Source: Noviherbaspirillum sp. L7-7A (GTDB taxonomy: Bacteria > Pseudomonadota > Gammaproteobacteria > Burkholderiales > Burkholderiaceae_D). Taken from it: DNA of 64,000 nt. Positions 17,623 to 24,613 of this stretch are shown here, in pieces (the first letter of the stretch is position 1; the number at the start of each line of letters is the position of its first letter). The stretch covers positions 1,922,001 through 1,986,000 of the forward strand of contig NZ_JAHQRJ010000001.1 of NCBI RefSeq assembly GCF_019052805.1, read 5' to 3'. The notes beneath the pieces are model-generated. The model saw nothing but the letters and a program-made list of their open reading frames with translations. It had not been told where the DNA came from and made no database searches. The position numbers and the translations under genes were made by a program.

Positions 17623-17647
17623 GGAAAAAGCCCCTGACGGGGCTTGT
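17623..17647 (-). terminator. Original terminator of tRNA-Ser, now displaced 7.6 kb
   Basis: On the minus strand, AAGCCCC and GGGGCTT form a short perfect stem followed by a T-run. It lies about 7 bp beyond the left copy of the tRNA-Ser 3' end, exactly where the terminator of an uninterrupted tRNA-Ser gene would sit. The integrated element now separates it from the tRNA. Confidence 0.8.
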
Positions 17648-17653
17648 TACATT

Positions 17654-17674
17654 CTGGCGGAGAGAGGGGGATTC
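17654..17674. repeat. Left attachment site (copy of tRNA-Ser 3' end)
   Basis: CTGGCGGAGAGAGGGGGATT plus C is an exact 21-bp copy of the sequence at 25279-25299, which is the 3' end of the intact tRNA-Ser gene (acceptor, CCA and T-arm). Bases outside the repeat differ on both sides. Confidence 0.92.
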
Positions 17675-17744
17675 TCATACCTTATTGGAAATAAAGTCAT
17701 TTTCCCCTATGAGACAATCACTTAGCTAAACTTTCAATTGCTAT

Positions 17745-17767
17745 GGGGTGTGGTTTTGGGGTATGGT
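17745..17767 (+). promoter_or_regulatory. Paired integrase arm-type sites, left side
   Basis: GGGGTGTGGT and GGGGTATGGT are spaced with a 13-bp period, about 70 bp inside the left att core and just before the integrase gene. The same pair with the same 13-bp period occurs near the right end (25205-25226). Such tandem repeats flanking the core are typical arm-binding sites of lambda-type integrases; the assignment is inference. Confidence 0.6.
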
Positions 17768-17800
17768 TTGCACCTTCAGCCACCAAGGAACATTTCTTCC

Positions 17801-19087
17801 ATGTCATCCCTCCCTAAGTATCTGACCAAGCGAAAGCAAGGCTTCTATGCAGTCATGGAGATCCCTAAGGCCCTCCGCCCTGCCTTCGATATGAAGCCTC
17901 GATTCCTTCAGTCTCTTGAAACGAGAGATCAGAAGCTGGCAGAGAGAAGGCTCCCTATCATTGTCACTCGCTGGAAGGATCAGATAGAGAAGGCCAAGGG
18001 AAATGAAGGGAAGCCTACAGGCATTCTCTGGGAGGTCATGCAGTGGCGTAAGAACATCGAAGAAACACCCGATGGTGCAGCCCGTGAAGTAGTCGAAACT
18101 CTAGCCTATGAGTGGGTAGAGAAGCTCGCAGAACAGAAAGGAGTCCCAGCAGCTCAGGAAGCTACAGGCATCCTCTTCTACGATATCCAGCCATTGCAGC
18201 CTCATATAGAACCTTGGGCAGCGACAATCACTCACTTGGATGCCAAGACCCAATCACTCCAGAAACTCGCTGTGACGGACCTCTGTGCATACTTCAAGAC
18301 GAATGCAAAGATCGATAAGACCACGGTAAAGGAATACCTGTCCTATCTGAAAACCGACAAGAACCTGTCTGACAAGACGATTACTATCCGGCTCAGTTCG
18401 ATGCGCAGCTTCATCAGATACATGGATGAACAATTCCACACAGACCATCTCCCGCTGTTCACGATCAAGGCCCTGACAAGAACCACGACAGCCAAGACCA
18501 CAAAGCAGAGAGCTTGGATTCCATTTGCTGCTCAGGATGTCTCCAAGCTGTACGAAGCGGCCCTCTCCAAGCGGAAGCCCGACTATGCCCTTGCTGATCT
18601 AATTGCCTTTGGAGCCTATACAGGCTGTCGAATTGAGGAGCTGGCGCAACTCAAGGCAGAACACTTCACAGAGAGCAGCTTCAAGGTGGAGGATTCCAAG
18701 ACTGCTGCGGGTATCCGTGAGGTGCCTCTCCACCCTGCCCTGTCTGATCTCGTGAAGCGGCTGACCGAACAAAGTGAGGGAGGATTCCTGCTAGAAGGCA
18801 GCGATGAGGGATCATTCGGGAAGCGGAGTGACGCCCTGGGAAAACGCTTTGGGAAGCTGAAGACCTCCCTAGGGTTTGGCCCTCAGCATGTCTTCCATTC
18901 CATCAGGAAAACCGTAGTCAGCCAGCTAGAGCAAGCAGGAGTCAACGAGAACACCACGGCAGACATCGTAGGCCATGACAAGCCAAGGATTACCTACGGG
19001 CTTTATTCCTCAGGAGCCAGCCTCAAGCAAAAAGCTGAGGCCCTCTCCCAGGTAACCTATGGGGGATCTCTGGGAAATCCTGCTTAG
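17801..19087 (+). CDS. int: Tyrosine recombinase / phage-type integrase
   Basis: The 428-residue protein starts at the ATG at 17801 (MSSLPKYLTKRKQGFYAVM) behind AAGGAA. The N-terminal arm-binding region is followed by a core-binding domain (VKEYLSYLKTDKNLSDKTIT near residue 185) and the catalytic domain. The expected residues are all visible: Arg in AYTGCRIEELAQL, His and Arg in FHSIRKTVVSQL, a third His in VGHDKPRITYG, and the nucleophile Tyr in YGLYSSGASL. It should integrate and excise the element at tRNA-Ser. It lies immediately inside the left attachment site and transcribes into the element, where a bidirectional terminator separates it from the opposing operon. Confidence 0.93.
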   Translation: MSSLPKYLTKRKQGFYAVMEIPKALRPAFDMKPRFLQSLETRDQKLAERRLPIIVTRWKDQIEKAKGNEGKPTGILWEVMQWRKNIEETPDGAAREVVETLAYEWVEKLAEQKGVPAAQEATGILFYDIQPLQPHIEPWAATITHLDAKTQSLQKLAVTDLCAYFKTNAKIDKTTVKEYLSYLKTDKNLSDKTITIRLSSMRSFIRYMDEQFHTDHLPLFTIKALTRTTTAKTTKQRAWIPFAAQDVSKLYEAALSKRKPDYALADLIAFGAYTGCRIEELAQLKAEHFTESSFKVEDSKTAAGIREVPLHPALSDLVKRLTEQSEGGFLLEGSDEGSFGKRSDALGKRFGKLKTSLGFGPQHVFHSIRKTVVSQLEQAGVNENTTADIVGHDKPRITYGLYSSGASLKQKAEALSQVTYGGSLGNPA

Positions 19088-19154
19088 CACCTGAACTTCT
19101 ATCGACCAGCTCCGTCGAACACATGCAGTAGAAGTGCATTTCCCTGGAAGTATT

Positions 19155-19193
19155 AGCCCGCTCCCTCCTCCGAGAGTCTGCGGGCTTTCTTTT
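19155..19193 (+). terminator. Intrinsic terminator after the integrase gene
   Basis: AGCCCGC and GCGGGCT pair across an 18-nt loop and are followed by TTTCTTTT. It lies between the converging integrase gene and leftward operon, 6 bp from the stop of the last operon gene. Confidence 0.8.
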
Positions 19194-19198
19194 GGTCT

Positions 19199-19516
19199 CT
19201 AAACCAAGCCTCGCCGGAAGGCTTCAGACATCAGCATCCATTCCCCAGCGATCTGCACTTCGTTATAGCCATTCGACGCAACAACGCTGGTGTTTTGACG
19301 CATGGGGAATCCCTTGGCGATGATCTGCTGTGCAGAGGATTCTGCTGGCATGGAGCCAATGAGATCCGCTGGGCCTACGAAGATGAACTTATTGCCTATC
19401 ATCCGTATGGCTCCTGCCATGACGAACTGCTTGATGGTGTTACGGACTCCATTGATGGTCACAATGGTATCGATGCTTGCTGCTACTACTTCGGTATTTG
19501 GGGCAGTGATTGCCAT
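19199..19516 (-). CDS. Element protein with shared two-part domain (105 residues)
   Basis: This is the last gene of the leftward operon, with AAGGAAATACC before its ATG. Residues 15-48 (DTIVTINGVRNTIKQFVMAG, then KFIFVGP) and 68-105 (KGFPMR..., then EVQIAGEWMLMSEAFRRGLV) match the two flanking parts of the 300-residue protein next to it and the 104-residue protein further upstream. It consists of almost nothing but this domain. I do not recognise the family. Given the gp14-like gene in the same operon, a virion or assembly role is possible but unproven. Confidence 0.75.
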   Translation of the reverse strand: MAITAPNTEVVAASIDTIVTINGVRNTIKQFVMAGAIRMIGNKFIFVGPADLIGSMPAESSAQQIIAKGFPMRQNTSVVASNGYNEVQIAGEWMLMSEAFRRGLV

Positions 19517-19536
19517 GGTATTTCCTTGATTGATTA

Positions 19537-20439
19537 TTAGATGAGGTTGGCACGAGCGGCTGCCTTGAGACCTAACCAGACCCCGTTGATGCGTACTTGG
19601 TCCTGCTTATCTACGGTCCTTGTCTGGAATCCGTTAGCCCGGAGAGCCTCTACGCTGGGCGCTGTGCTGCTTAGGAACTTGCTTACCAGCGGCTTATAGT
19701 CAGCGAGATTCCCTTGGCGAATATGCTTGTTCAATGCTCCCAGGAGGGCGCTCTTCTGAGTCTTGGCAAATTCATAGAAGGCCGGGAGATCCTCCTTGCC
19801 AATTCCCTGCTTCGCTAGGTAGCTATCTGCCTGCTGCTGATAGGTGCCAAGGATAAATTGCGCTCTCTGGGAAGCATCGCTAGGCTCGATGCCAGAACCC
19901 ATGGACAACTTGCGGACTACTGCGTTGAAGTCCACATCGCCAGCCAAGTGGGAGATTCCCAAGGAGAGACCAGCTTCTAGCGTGTTGTCATCGAATACCG
20001 ACATCGCAGCATCCACAGCATCAGCGAACTCTTGGGGCATGCCGGGGGTATCTGAGAGATCCTCCTGAACCTGAGGAGCCTCCTCGATAGCAGGGGCCAG
20101 CTCGTAGCCATTAGGACCACTCTGGAGGATGCCTGCGGCCACAAAGTCTTGGACTCGACCCTGAGTGCCCCCCAGACTCACGATGGTCTCTGGGGTGATC
20201 TCAGTAGCAGGAAAGCCATTCTGTTTCAGTGCCGTGGAGCGCCAGTCATCAGGCTGGTAAGGCGTAAGCTCCGATGCGCTGATCGACCGGCTGATGTGGC
20301 TGGTCTCGCTGGTGGCCTCGCCATTGCGGAAGATGACTGAGGTTACCTCGCCAGTATCCCGGATTGCGGGAGAGGTGTAGGGAGTCTCCTGGGATTCTTC
20401 AGGAGCCACATAAGTGGAATAGCTATGGAAATTGGACAT
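19537..20439 (-). CDS. Element protein, 300 residues: shared two-part domain split by a helical insert
   Basis: The soluble protein has three parts. Residues 1-80 are Ser/Thr/Glu-rich and probably disordered. Residues 82-118 (ETIVSLGGTQGRVQDFVAAG, then GYELAPA) match the N-terminal half, and residues 263-300 (LRANGFQTR, then QVRINGVWLGLKAAARANLI) match the C-terminal half, of the small proteins on either side. The middle, about 130-262, is helical and charged (YEFAKTQKSALLGALNKHIR) and unique to this protein. It follows the 104-residue gene by 11 bp and precedes the 105-residue gene by 20 bp. The function is unknown; the neighbourhood of a gp14-like protein suggests a virion component. Confidence 0.75.
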   Translation of the reverse strand: MSNFHSYSTYVAPEESQETPYTSPAIRDTGEVTSVIFRNGEATSETSHISRSISASELTPYQPDDWRSTALKQNGFPATEITPETIVSLGGTQGRVQDFVAAGILQSGPNGYELAPAIEEAPQVQEDLSDTPGMPQEFADAVDAAMSVFDDNTLEAGLSLGISHLAGDVDFNAVVRKLSMGSGIEPSDASQRAQFILGTYQQQADSYLAKQGIGKEDLPAFYEFAKTQKSALLGALNKHIRQGNLADYKPLVSKFLSSTAPSVEALRANGFQTRTVDKQDQVRINGVWLGLKAAARANLI

Positions 20440-20450
20440 TGTTGTTCTTT

Positions 20451-20765
20451 CTATTTGGTTATCAATCCATGGCGGATTGCATTGGAAATCGTGCAGTAAC
20501 TGCCGGGGGCAAACATAACGAGGTCTCGGGCTGCTGTTCTGCCTGGTATTACCTTGTAGCCCCGCCTCTCCAGCTCTCTCAGCGAGAATTGATTTGGCTT
20601 AGTAGGGACAGAATCAGAGAGCAGAGTTGGTCTGGTAGATACTTGGAAGAACTTGGAGCCTTCTTGGATGACCATCCCGTAACGGAGGAAAGACTGGACA
20701 CTCATGGTCACCTGTCCGATGGTCAGCACAGACTCCAAGGTGGTGGAGTCAGGTAGTGGAAGCAT
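20451..20765 (-). CDS. Element protein with shared two-part domain (104 residues)
   Basis: The protein starts MLPLPDSTTLESVLTIGQVT. Residues 10-43 (ESVLTIGQVTMSVQSFLRYG, then KFFQVST) and 64-103 (LERRGYKV, then SYCTISNAIRHGLITK) follow the same two-part pattern as its two operon neighbours, but are the most divergent of the three. It overlaps the preceding 58-residue gene by 17 bp, indicating translational coupling. No known family recognised. Confidence 0.72.
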   Translation of the reverse strand: MLPLPDSTTLESVLTIGQVTMSVQSFLRYGMVIQEGSKFFQVSTRPTLLSDSVPTKPNQFSLRELERRGYKVIPGRTAARDLVMFAPGSYCTISNAIRHGLITK

Positions 20766-20925
20766 CTGGGGATTGCTTGGAGAGGTTCTTTAGTCGGACC
20801 TGTAGCTCCCGCTCTACCATTTGCTCGACAAGCTCCCTCAGTGCGTAGGGATTCACTGGGTTACCCATCCACCTGCGGAATGCTGCGGTGAGGACCTTCT
20901 CTGTGTTAGAGAGCTTGGGCCTCAT
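20749..20925 (-). CDS. Small basic helical protein (58 residues) in the element operon
   Basis: The small gene starts with an ATGA overlap with the stop of the gp14-like gene and overlaps the next gene by 17 bp, which strongly supports translation. The product (MRPKLSNTEKVLTAAFRRWM, later ALRELVEQMVERELQVRLKN) is rich in Arg, Leu and Glu and likely forms two amphipathic helices. No family recognised. Confidence 0.7.
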   Translation of the reverse strand: MRPKLSNTEKVLTAAFRRWMGNPVNPYALRELVEQMVERELQVRLKNLSKQSPDASTT

Positions 20926-21524
20926 TTCTGCGCCTTGTAGGAGTTAGCCAAGGTGGAGCCAATACGAAGTGAGGCACCCAGGTAATCCGGCATCTGTGGA
21001 GTCTTCAGAGAACTCACTTGGTTCACTGCGGATGTCTGTACGTTCTCTCGCTGCATATTGAGTGCAGTGACGTTATCAGTCAGGTTTGCACCCACAGAGG
21101 TGTTATAGCGGCTCTGAGAGGCTTCTATCTCGCCCAAGAGGGCATCCACAGACAATCCAGAGACACCATTCTCGCCAGCAGACACACGGGAGGTAGAGAG
21201 GGCTTTACGAGCCTGGAGGTTGTTCTCGAAGACCTTCTGTCCGGCCTGCTCAGTGAGTTGCTGTTTCTGCTGCTCGATCTGGGTCAGATTCTGATTACGG
21301 GCAGTGATAGCGTTCTGTCGCTGGGCTGCATTGGACTTCTCTTGGGCATGCGCTGCTTGCTGCTGACCATACAAGCCTGCACCTGTGCCGATAGCACTCA
21401 GGCCAGCTAGGGCACCTGAAGCGGTCATAGCTCCACCAGCTCCGATGAGGCCAGCGGTTGCTGCGGTGGTGGAGGTTGCTGCGGACCCTACGAGGAGGGC
21501 TGTCATTGATGCTGGTTCACACAT
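20922..21524 (-). CDS. Internal virion protein, T7 gp14-like
   Basis: The 200-residue protein starts MCEPASMTALLVGSAATSTT, an Ala/Gly-rich hydrophobic N-terminus. A Gln-rich coiled-coil region follows (about residues 55-105), then ARKALSTSRVSAGENGVSGL with SVDALLGEIEASQSRY, and a C-terminal part ending SLRIGSTLANSYKAQK. In T7-like podoviruses gp14 starts MC, has the same Ala-rich, Gln/Ala coiled-coil and ARx-S/G-x-R-x-x-x-GE-x-G-x-x-G-x-S order, and forms the outer-membrane part of the ejected core that carries DNA into the cell. I assign the family from remembered signatures. It is the only phage structural gene I can name in this element, with no gp15/gp16-sized neighbours. Confidence 0.75.
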   Translation of the reverse strand: MCEPASMTALLVGSAATSTTAATAGLIGAGGAMTASGALAGLSAIGTGAGLYGQQQAAHAQEKSNAAQRQNAITARNQNLTQIEQQKQQLTEQAGQKVFENNLQARKALSTSRVSAGENGVSGLSVDALLGEIEASQSRYNTSVGANLTDNVTALNMQRENVQTSAVNQVSSLKTPQMPDYLGASLRIGSTLANSYKAQK

Positions 21525-21527
21525 TAT

Positions 21528-21707
21528 TCATTCATCCATAATTTCAGTACATGGCTCCCCTGGGAGAGGAGGAAGAGACCGCATCAAGTACTCATGGCGG
21601 TCTATGCGGCTATCTATGCGCCCTGCGAAGACATCTCTGAAGGAGTAAGGCAGGGTGTGATATTCCCTTGCCATGTCCTTCAACGTGGCTATCTCTTTGT
21701 CATTCAT
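21528..21707 (-). CDS. Small element protein (59 residues) before the gp14-like gene
   Basis: The product starts MNDKEIATLKDMAREYHTLP and ends PGEPCTEIMDE. It stops 3 bp before the gp14-like start codon, so it lies in the same transcript. Its N-terminal half is helical and charged and its C-terminal half Pro-rich. No family recognised. The ribosome site is weak. Confidence 0.6.
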   Translation of the reverse strand: MNDKEIATLKDMAREYHTLPYSFRDVFAGRIDSRIDRHEYLMRSLPPLPGEPCTEIMDE

Positions 21708-21773
21708 GGTTACAATTCTTGAGTGTCTAAGTAGGTAATTCTTGTGCTCAAAACCGTTAGAAATAGCGAGGAG

Positions 21774-22118
21774 CTACGCTGGCATGGACTGCATGCTGAT
21801 CGCAGTTCCTGTGCAATTCCACGTAGGGGCGTAATGACTTTCTGGGGATGCCTGAATCAGGCCCTCACGCTTTGCCTCCAGAATCACCCCCAGGAAAGCA
21901 AAGAGAGGGACTCTCAAATTGGCTTTCTGGTACTCGCTGAGGCTCCTGAATCCCAGATACTCACAGGCTTGAGCTGCTGTGATGCCTACCTTGTGGAGGT
22001 ACTTACGCATGTCTCTAGGAGTGCAAGGGAGGGAGTGAGCGGGAGACCGTATGCCAGCATCCCGGAACAGATCCGACCACAGGCTAGAGTCCAGCCAGGA
22101 GAGCTTTAGGGACTCCAT
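21774..22118 (-). CDS. Element protein of 114 residues, possible DNA-binding
   Basis: I use the ATG at 22118 (MESLKLSWLDSSLWSDLF). A TTG at 22124, overlapping the stop of the preceding gene, is the alternative start. The middle, TPRDMRKYLHKVGITAAQAC followed by EYLGFRSLSEYQKANLRVPL, looks like a helix-turn-helix with the pattern ITAAQACEYLG. It would fit a regulator of the operon. The C-terminus is Ser/Thr-rich. No named family. Confidence 0.6.
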   Translation of the reverse strand: MESLKLSWLDSSLWSDLFRDAGIRSPAHSLPCTPRDMRKYLHKVGITAAQACEYLGFRSLSEYQKANLRVPLFAFLGVILEAKREGLIQASPESHYAPTWNCTGTAISMQSMPA

Positions 22119-22120
22119 TC

Positions 22121-22318
22121 TCAATACTCACTGTCGATACGTCCGCAGGGATAGACCACCATGCGGAGAGCAGTCGGGTCTAGCTTGAATTTCACGTTCT
22201 TGGCATCCTCCGACAAGAATATGACTTGGGGAGCATCCTCAGTACGGATTGTGGGAGGGACTTGCACTTGGCCCAGCGGAGGAATCAGCAGGGATGCAAA
22301 GGGAGTTTCATTGTTCAT
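22121..22318 (-). CDS. Small element protein (65 residues)
   Basis: The product starts MNNETPFASLLIPPLGQVQV and contains DAPQVIFLSEDAKNVKFKLD. It is mostly beta-type in composition, without membrane segments. It follows the RHH-like gene by about 47 bp and directly abuts the 114-residue gene. Function unknown. Confidence 0.55.
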   Translation of the reverse strand: MNNETPFASLLIPPLGQVQVPPTIRTEDAPQVIFLSEDAKNVKFKLDPTALRMVVYPCGRIDSEY

Positions 22319-22364
22319 GTTGGTATGTGGTGAATATTGGATAAAAAAAGAGAACCTCTAGGGT

Positions 22365-22643
22365 TCACTCTCGGTGCTTCATGAGGTGCTTTACCTCTTC
22401 CTTGACTTGCTCGTCACTGAGCCTGGAGACGCCTCTCAGATACAGATCCAAGGCCCTGCGGACGACTATAGATTGACTAGGGTTCGTCGCTGTGACCATG
22501 CAGAGGCGGTGCTTGGTGGATTCGTACTGACGGAGGATGCTTTCCGATACCTTGACTTGAAAGGTTTGGCCTCGACGACGACGAATGGCAGTCCGGGGGA
22601 CGAGCTGGGGGAATTCTTCCGCAGCTACTATGAGTCGGCTCAT
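22365..22643 (-). CDS. Ribbon-helix-helix-like regulator, first gene of the element operon
   Basis: The 92-residue protein has an Arg-rich N-terminus, then GQTFQVKVSESILRQYESTK and PSQSIVVRRALDLYLRGVSR. A strand with alternating hydrophobics, a helix, a serine-containing turn and a second helix with ALDLYL is the ribbon-helix-helix (Arc/CopG) pattern. A perfect 13-bp palindrome lies 59 bp upstream and may be its operator. AGGAATCCCC precedes the ATG. The role as operon repressor is inferred. Confidence 0.6.
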   Translation of the reverse strand: MSRLIVAAEEFPQLVPRTAIRRRRGQTFQVKVSESILRQYESTKHRLCMVTATNPSQSIVVRRALDLYLRGVSRLSDEQVKEEVKHLMKHRE

Positions 22644-23074
22644 GGGGATTCCTGGGATTGTGGTTAATGAAAGTAAAACGACAGAGCATCAAAAGCTCAT
22701 AGACAAACTTTGTCGCCTCCCTGAGGACATCTCTGGATAGGCTCGGATACTGAAGATATGGGAGACCTAGATCCCTCAGACTCTCCCTTGCTGCTTGCGA
22801 TATGGGCCAAGTGATCGGCTTCTACGTATGCGGGGAAGTGAGGGCTATCTAAAGATGGCTCAGGGACCGACAATGATGGGAGACACAAGATTTATGTCAT
22901 CCCTAGGGATATCTTCTGGAGACTTATGGAGGAACCTAGAGGGTGATCTAAGGGGATTCCATAAGAGATCCAGAAGGTTATCTCTAAGATTTAATTTATT
23001 ATGATATTAATCATATATGTCTTATCTCTTAGAGAAGACTCAGAGACAACTAAAGAGATCTTTAGATTGCCCCC
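22644..23074. other. Control region of the element: palindromes and an AT-rich core
   Basis: I see no gene I would defend here. It holds a perfect palindrome GACAAA-C-TTTGTC (22702-22714), ATCCCTAGGGAT (22899-22910), an AT-rich tract at 22985-23025 flanked by two TTATCTCT words in the same orientation (22979-22986 and 23022-23029), and CTAAAGA-GA-TCTTTAG (23050-23065). The layout fits a promoter/operator region for the leftward operon, or an origin. Confidence 0.5.
22702..22714. promoter_or_regulatory. Candidate operator upstream of the element operon
   Basis: GACAAA and TTTGTC form a perfect inverted repeat around a single C, 59 bp before the start of the RHH-like gene. Position and symmetry fit autoregulation; there is no direct evidence. 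Confidence 0.4.
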
Positions 23075-23269
23075 TTACCCCCATAAATGGTCGGTAAGGT
23101 GTCTGTGAGGTGATACCGTCAACCACGCCCCCGTGTGGTCAACATCCTCGGTAAATCTTGGAGAGAATCTCTGGGAGGCATCCATTCGAGGTATGCCAGA
23201 GAGAATCTCGATGAGTCTACCCTGGAGATCCGCAGGGAGCATCCACGGTGGGATGTCGGGGATCTTCAA
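23075..23269 (-). CDS. Possible small element protein (64 residues, TTG start)
   Basis: A frame opening with TTG reads MKIPDIPPWMLPADLQGRLI and ends HLTDHLWG. AGGGG lies upstream. An internal ATG at the tenth codon is an alternative start. Composition is protein-like but there is no family match, so confidence is low. Confidence 0.35.
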   Translation of the reverse strand: MKIPDIPPWMLPADLQGRLIEILSGIPRMDASQRFSPRFTEDVDHTGAWLTVSPHRHLTDHLWG

Positions 23270-23365
23270 GGGGCGACCCCTATCTTCTATAGTGGATGAG
23301 TCAAGTTCACCATCTGCCAGTCACGGTCAATTGGCTCATTCCTTCTATACTGCAGGAGTCAAAAT

Positions 23366-23503
23366 TCAGGCCCTATCGAGGATCACATAGAACCTCAGGA
23401 ACCACAGTTCCAAGGAGCCTGTCTTGGTCTCCACCACGGGTTTCCACTCGGTGTTCTTGGTGGTTTCAATCCATGCCTGCTGTCTGCCAAACTTGAAAAA
23501 CAT
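23366..23503 (-). CDS. Small element protein (45 residues)
   Basis: An ATG preceded by CCAGGGAAC starts MFFKFGRQQAWIETTKNTEW, followed by KPVVETKTGSLELWFLRFYV and ILDRA. The aromatic and basic residues with a W/F-rich C-terminus look like a real folded or membrane-touching peptide. No family recognised. Confidence 0.5.
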   Translation of the reverse strand: MFFKFGRQQAWIETTKNTEWKPVVETKTGSLELWFLRFYVILDRA

Positions 23504-23630
23504 GATGCTGTTCCCTGGAGTTATCGGTTATGAATGATTTACTACAGGAAACAAGTTAACAGAATGGAACCTTGATTTCAATCAATATAAGCATGATCTT
23601 TTTCAACTATTCCGCTTATGGAACAATGAC

Positions 23631-24191
23631 TTAGGCTAACTCAGGGAGAAGCCTATAGACAGTGGCCCTGGAGATCCCATACTTCTTCCCCAGCTCTGTC
23701 TTGCTGCCTGTGAACGTCTTAGCCTCTTCCCTCAGTTGCTGCACTTGGGCCTCACTGAGAGCCTCCTTCCGACCAAACTTCACACCCTCAGCCATAGCCT
23801 TCTCCCGGCCCTCTGCGGTCCTCTCGTTGATCAGGCTCCGCTCCATCTCTCCGACTGCTGCCAGGATGTGGAAGACCATTTTTCCTTGAGGTGTACGAGT
23901 ATCGATGCTGGCATTGTCGAGCACTACAAAGTCTACTCCCTTGACTTCGAGAGCCTCTACGATCTTCACAGCATCAGAGACGCTACGGGCTAGCCTGTCG
24001 AGTTTGGTAACCATGACGGTATCACCCTCACGGACGAACTCAATGAGGGTCTGTAGGGCCTTACGGTTGTCTGTGGACTTCCCAGAGAGCTTCTCAGCCA
24101 GCACCTTCTCACAGCCAGCCTCCTTGAGCTTCTCTTCCTGGATCTCGTAGCTCTGACCTGTCGTGCTTACTCGTGCGTAGCCAATCTTCAT
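23631..24191 (-). CDS. Serine recombinase, resolvase/invertase family
   Basis: The 186-residue protein starts MKIGYARVSTTGQSYEIQEE with the catalytic serine at position 9. It continues with the KLDRLARSVSDAVKI helix, the conserved GKMVFHILAAVGEMERSLI region and ER-x-x-EGREKA. It ends in a helix-turn-helix (FTGSKTELGKKYGISRATVY) that binds the recombination site. The length matches Tn3-type resolvases and DNA invertases. Repeated TGAGAC/TGTCTC words lie directly upstream (24200-24320). In a 7.6-kb element that already has an integrase, it may resolve dimers, invert a segment or help excision. Confidence 0.92.
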   Translation of the reverse strand: MKIGYARVSTTGQSYEIQEEKLKEAGCEKVLAEKLSGKSTDNRKALQTLIEFVREGDTVMVTKLDRLARSVSDAVKIVEALEVKGVDFVVLDNASIDTRTPQGKMVFHILAAVGEMERSLINERTAEGREKAMAEGVKFGRKEALSEAQVQQLREEAKTFTGSKTELGKKYGISRATVYRLLPELA

Positions 24192-24203
24192 TGTTGTCTC
24201 CCT

Positions 24204-24320
24204 GTCTCAGAACATCTAAGGTGATGTGAGACTTCATTATGAGACAACTTTTAAGACGATGCAAGTGAGCAATCTTGGCTGTCTTATAACTTGTAAGATT
24301 TGAGACGGTAGCCGCAAGGA
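24204..24320. promoter_or_regulatory. Candidate resolution (res) site / promoter of the serine recombinase
   Basis: Upstream of the recombinase gene there are several short copies in both orientations: TTGTCTC, TGTCTCAG, TGAGACTT, TATGAGACAA, TGTCTTATAA and TTTGAGACGG. The inverted pairs TGAGACTTCATTATGAGAC and TGTCTTATAACTTGTAAGA resemble resolvase subsites with TGTC/GACA-like outer bases. TATGAGACAA occurs again at 17708-17717 near the integrase. The role is inferred. Confidence 0.45.
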
Positions 24321-24376
24321 TAGTTGTGTTAGCGTAATACCAATGTCATGTCGATTCGTTACGCTGGAGCCACTCA

Positions 24377-24481
24377 ATGGAGGTGCCCATGCTTTGCATC
24401 GCGATAATCACAGGAACTGTAGCCTTGGTAGCCCTTGCTGTGCGCTACAACGTCACTGAGAGAGACATGGAAGGGTACTAG
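24377..24481 (+). CDS. Small single-span membrane peptide (34 residues)
   Basis: The frame reads MEVPMLCIAIITGTVALVAL then AVRYNVTERDMEGY. One hydrophobic helix of about 17 residues is followed by a charged tail. The second ATG (24389) has GGAGGTGCCC just upstream and may be the real start (30 residues). Size and topology recall small phage membrane peptides such as holin-like or superinfection proteins, but this is resemblance only. Confidence 0.45.
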   Translation: MEVPMLCIAIITGTVALVALAVRYNVTERDMEGY

Positions 24482-24524
24482 CCCCGGATCATCCCTAGGT
24501 AGACCAGCGGCCCCCATAGGGGGG

Positions 24525-24567
24525 AAAGGCCCACGCCCTTATCACGAGGTGGGCTTTCAGATTTTTT
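24525..24567 (+). terminator. Intrinsic terminator
   Basis: GCCCAC and GTGGGC pair over a 14-nt loop and are followed by TTTCAGATTTTTT. It would end transcription of the small membrane peptide gene about 45 bp upstream. Confidence 0.65.
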
Positions 24568-24613
24568 CAACAAAACATTTATAGATGGAAAAGTTATAGG
24601 CGATACTGAGGCT

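Noticed and set aside
22697-23004. Two 63-69-codon frames in the element control region
   Set aside because: They lack ribosome sites, begin at non-ATG or poorly placed codons, and overlap the palindromes; composition is not protein-like.
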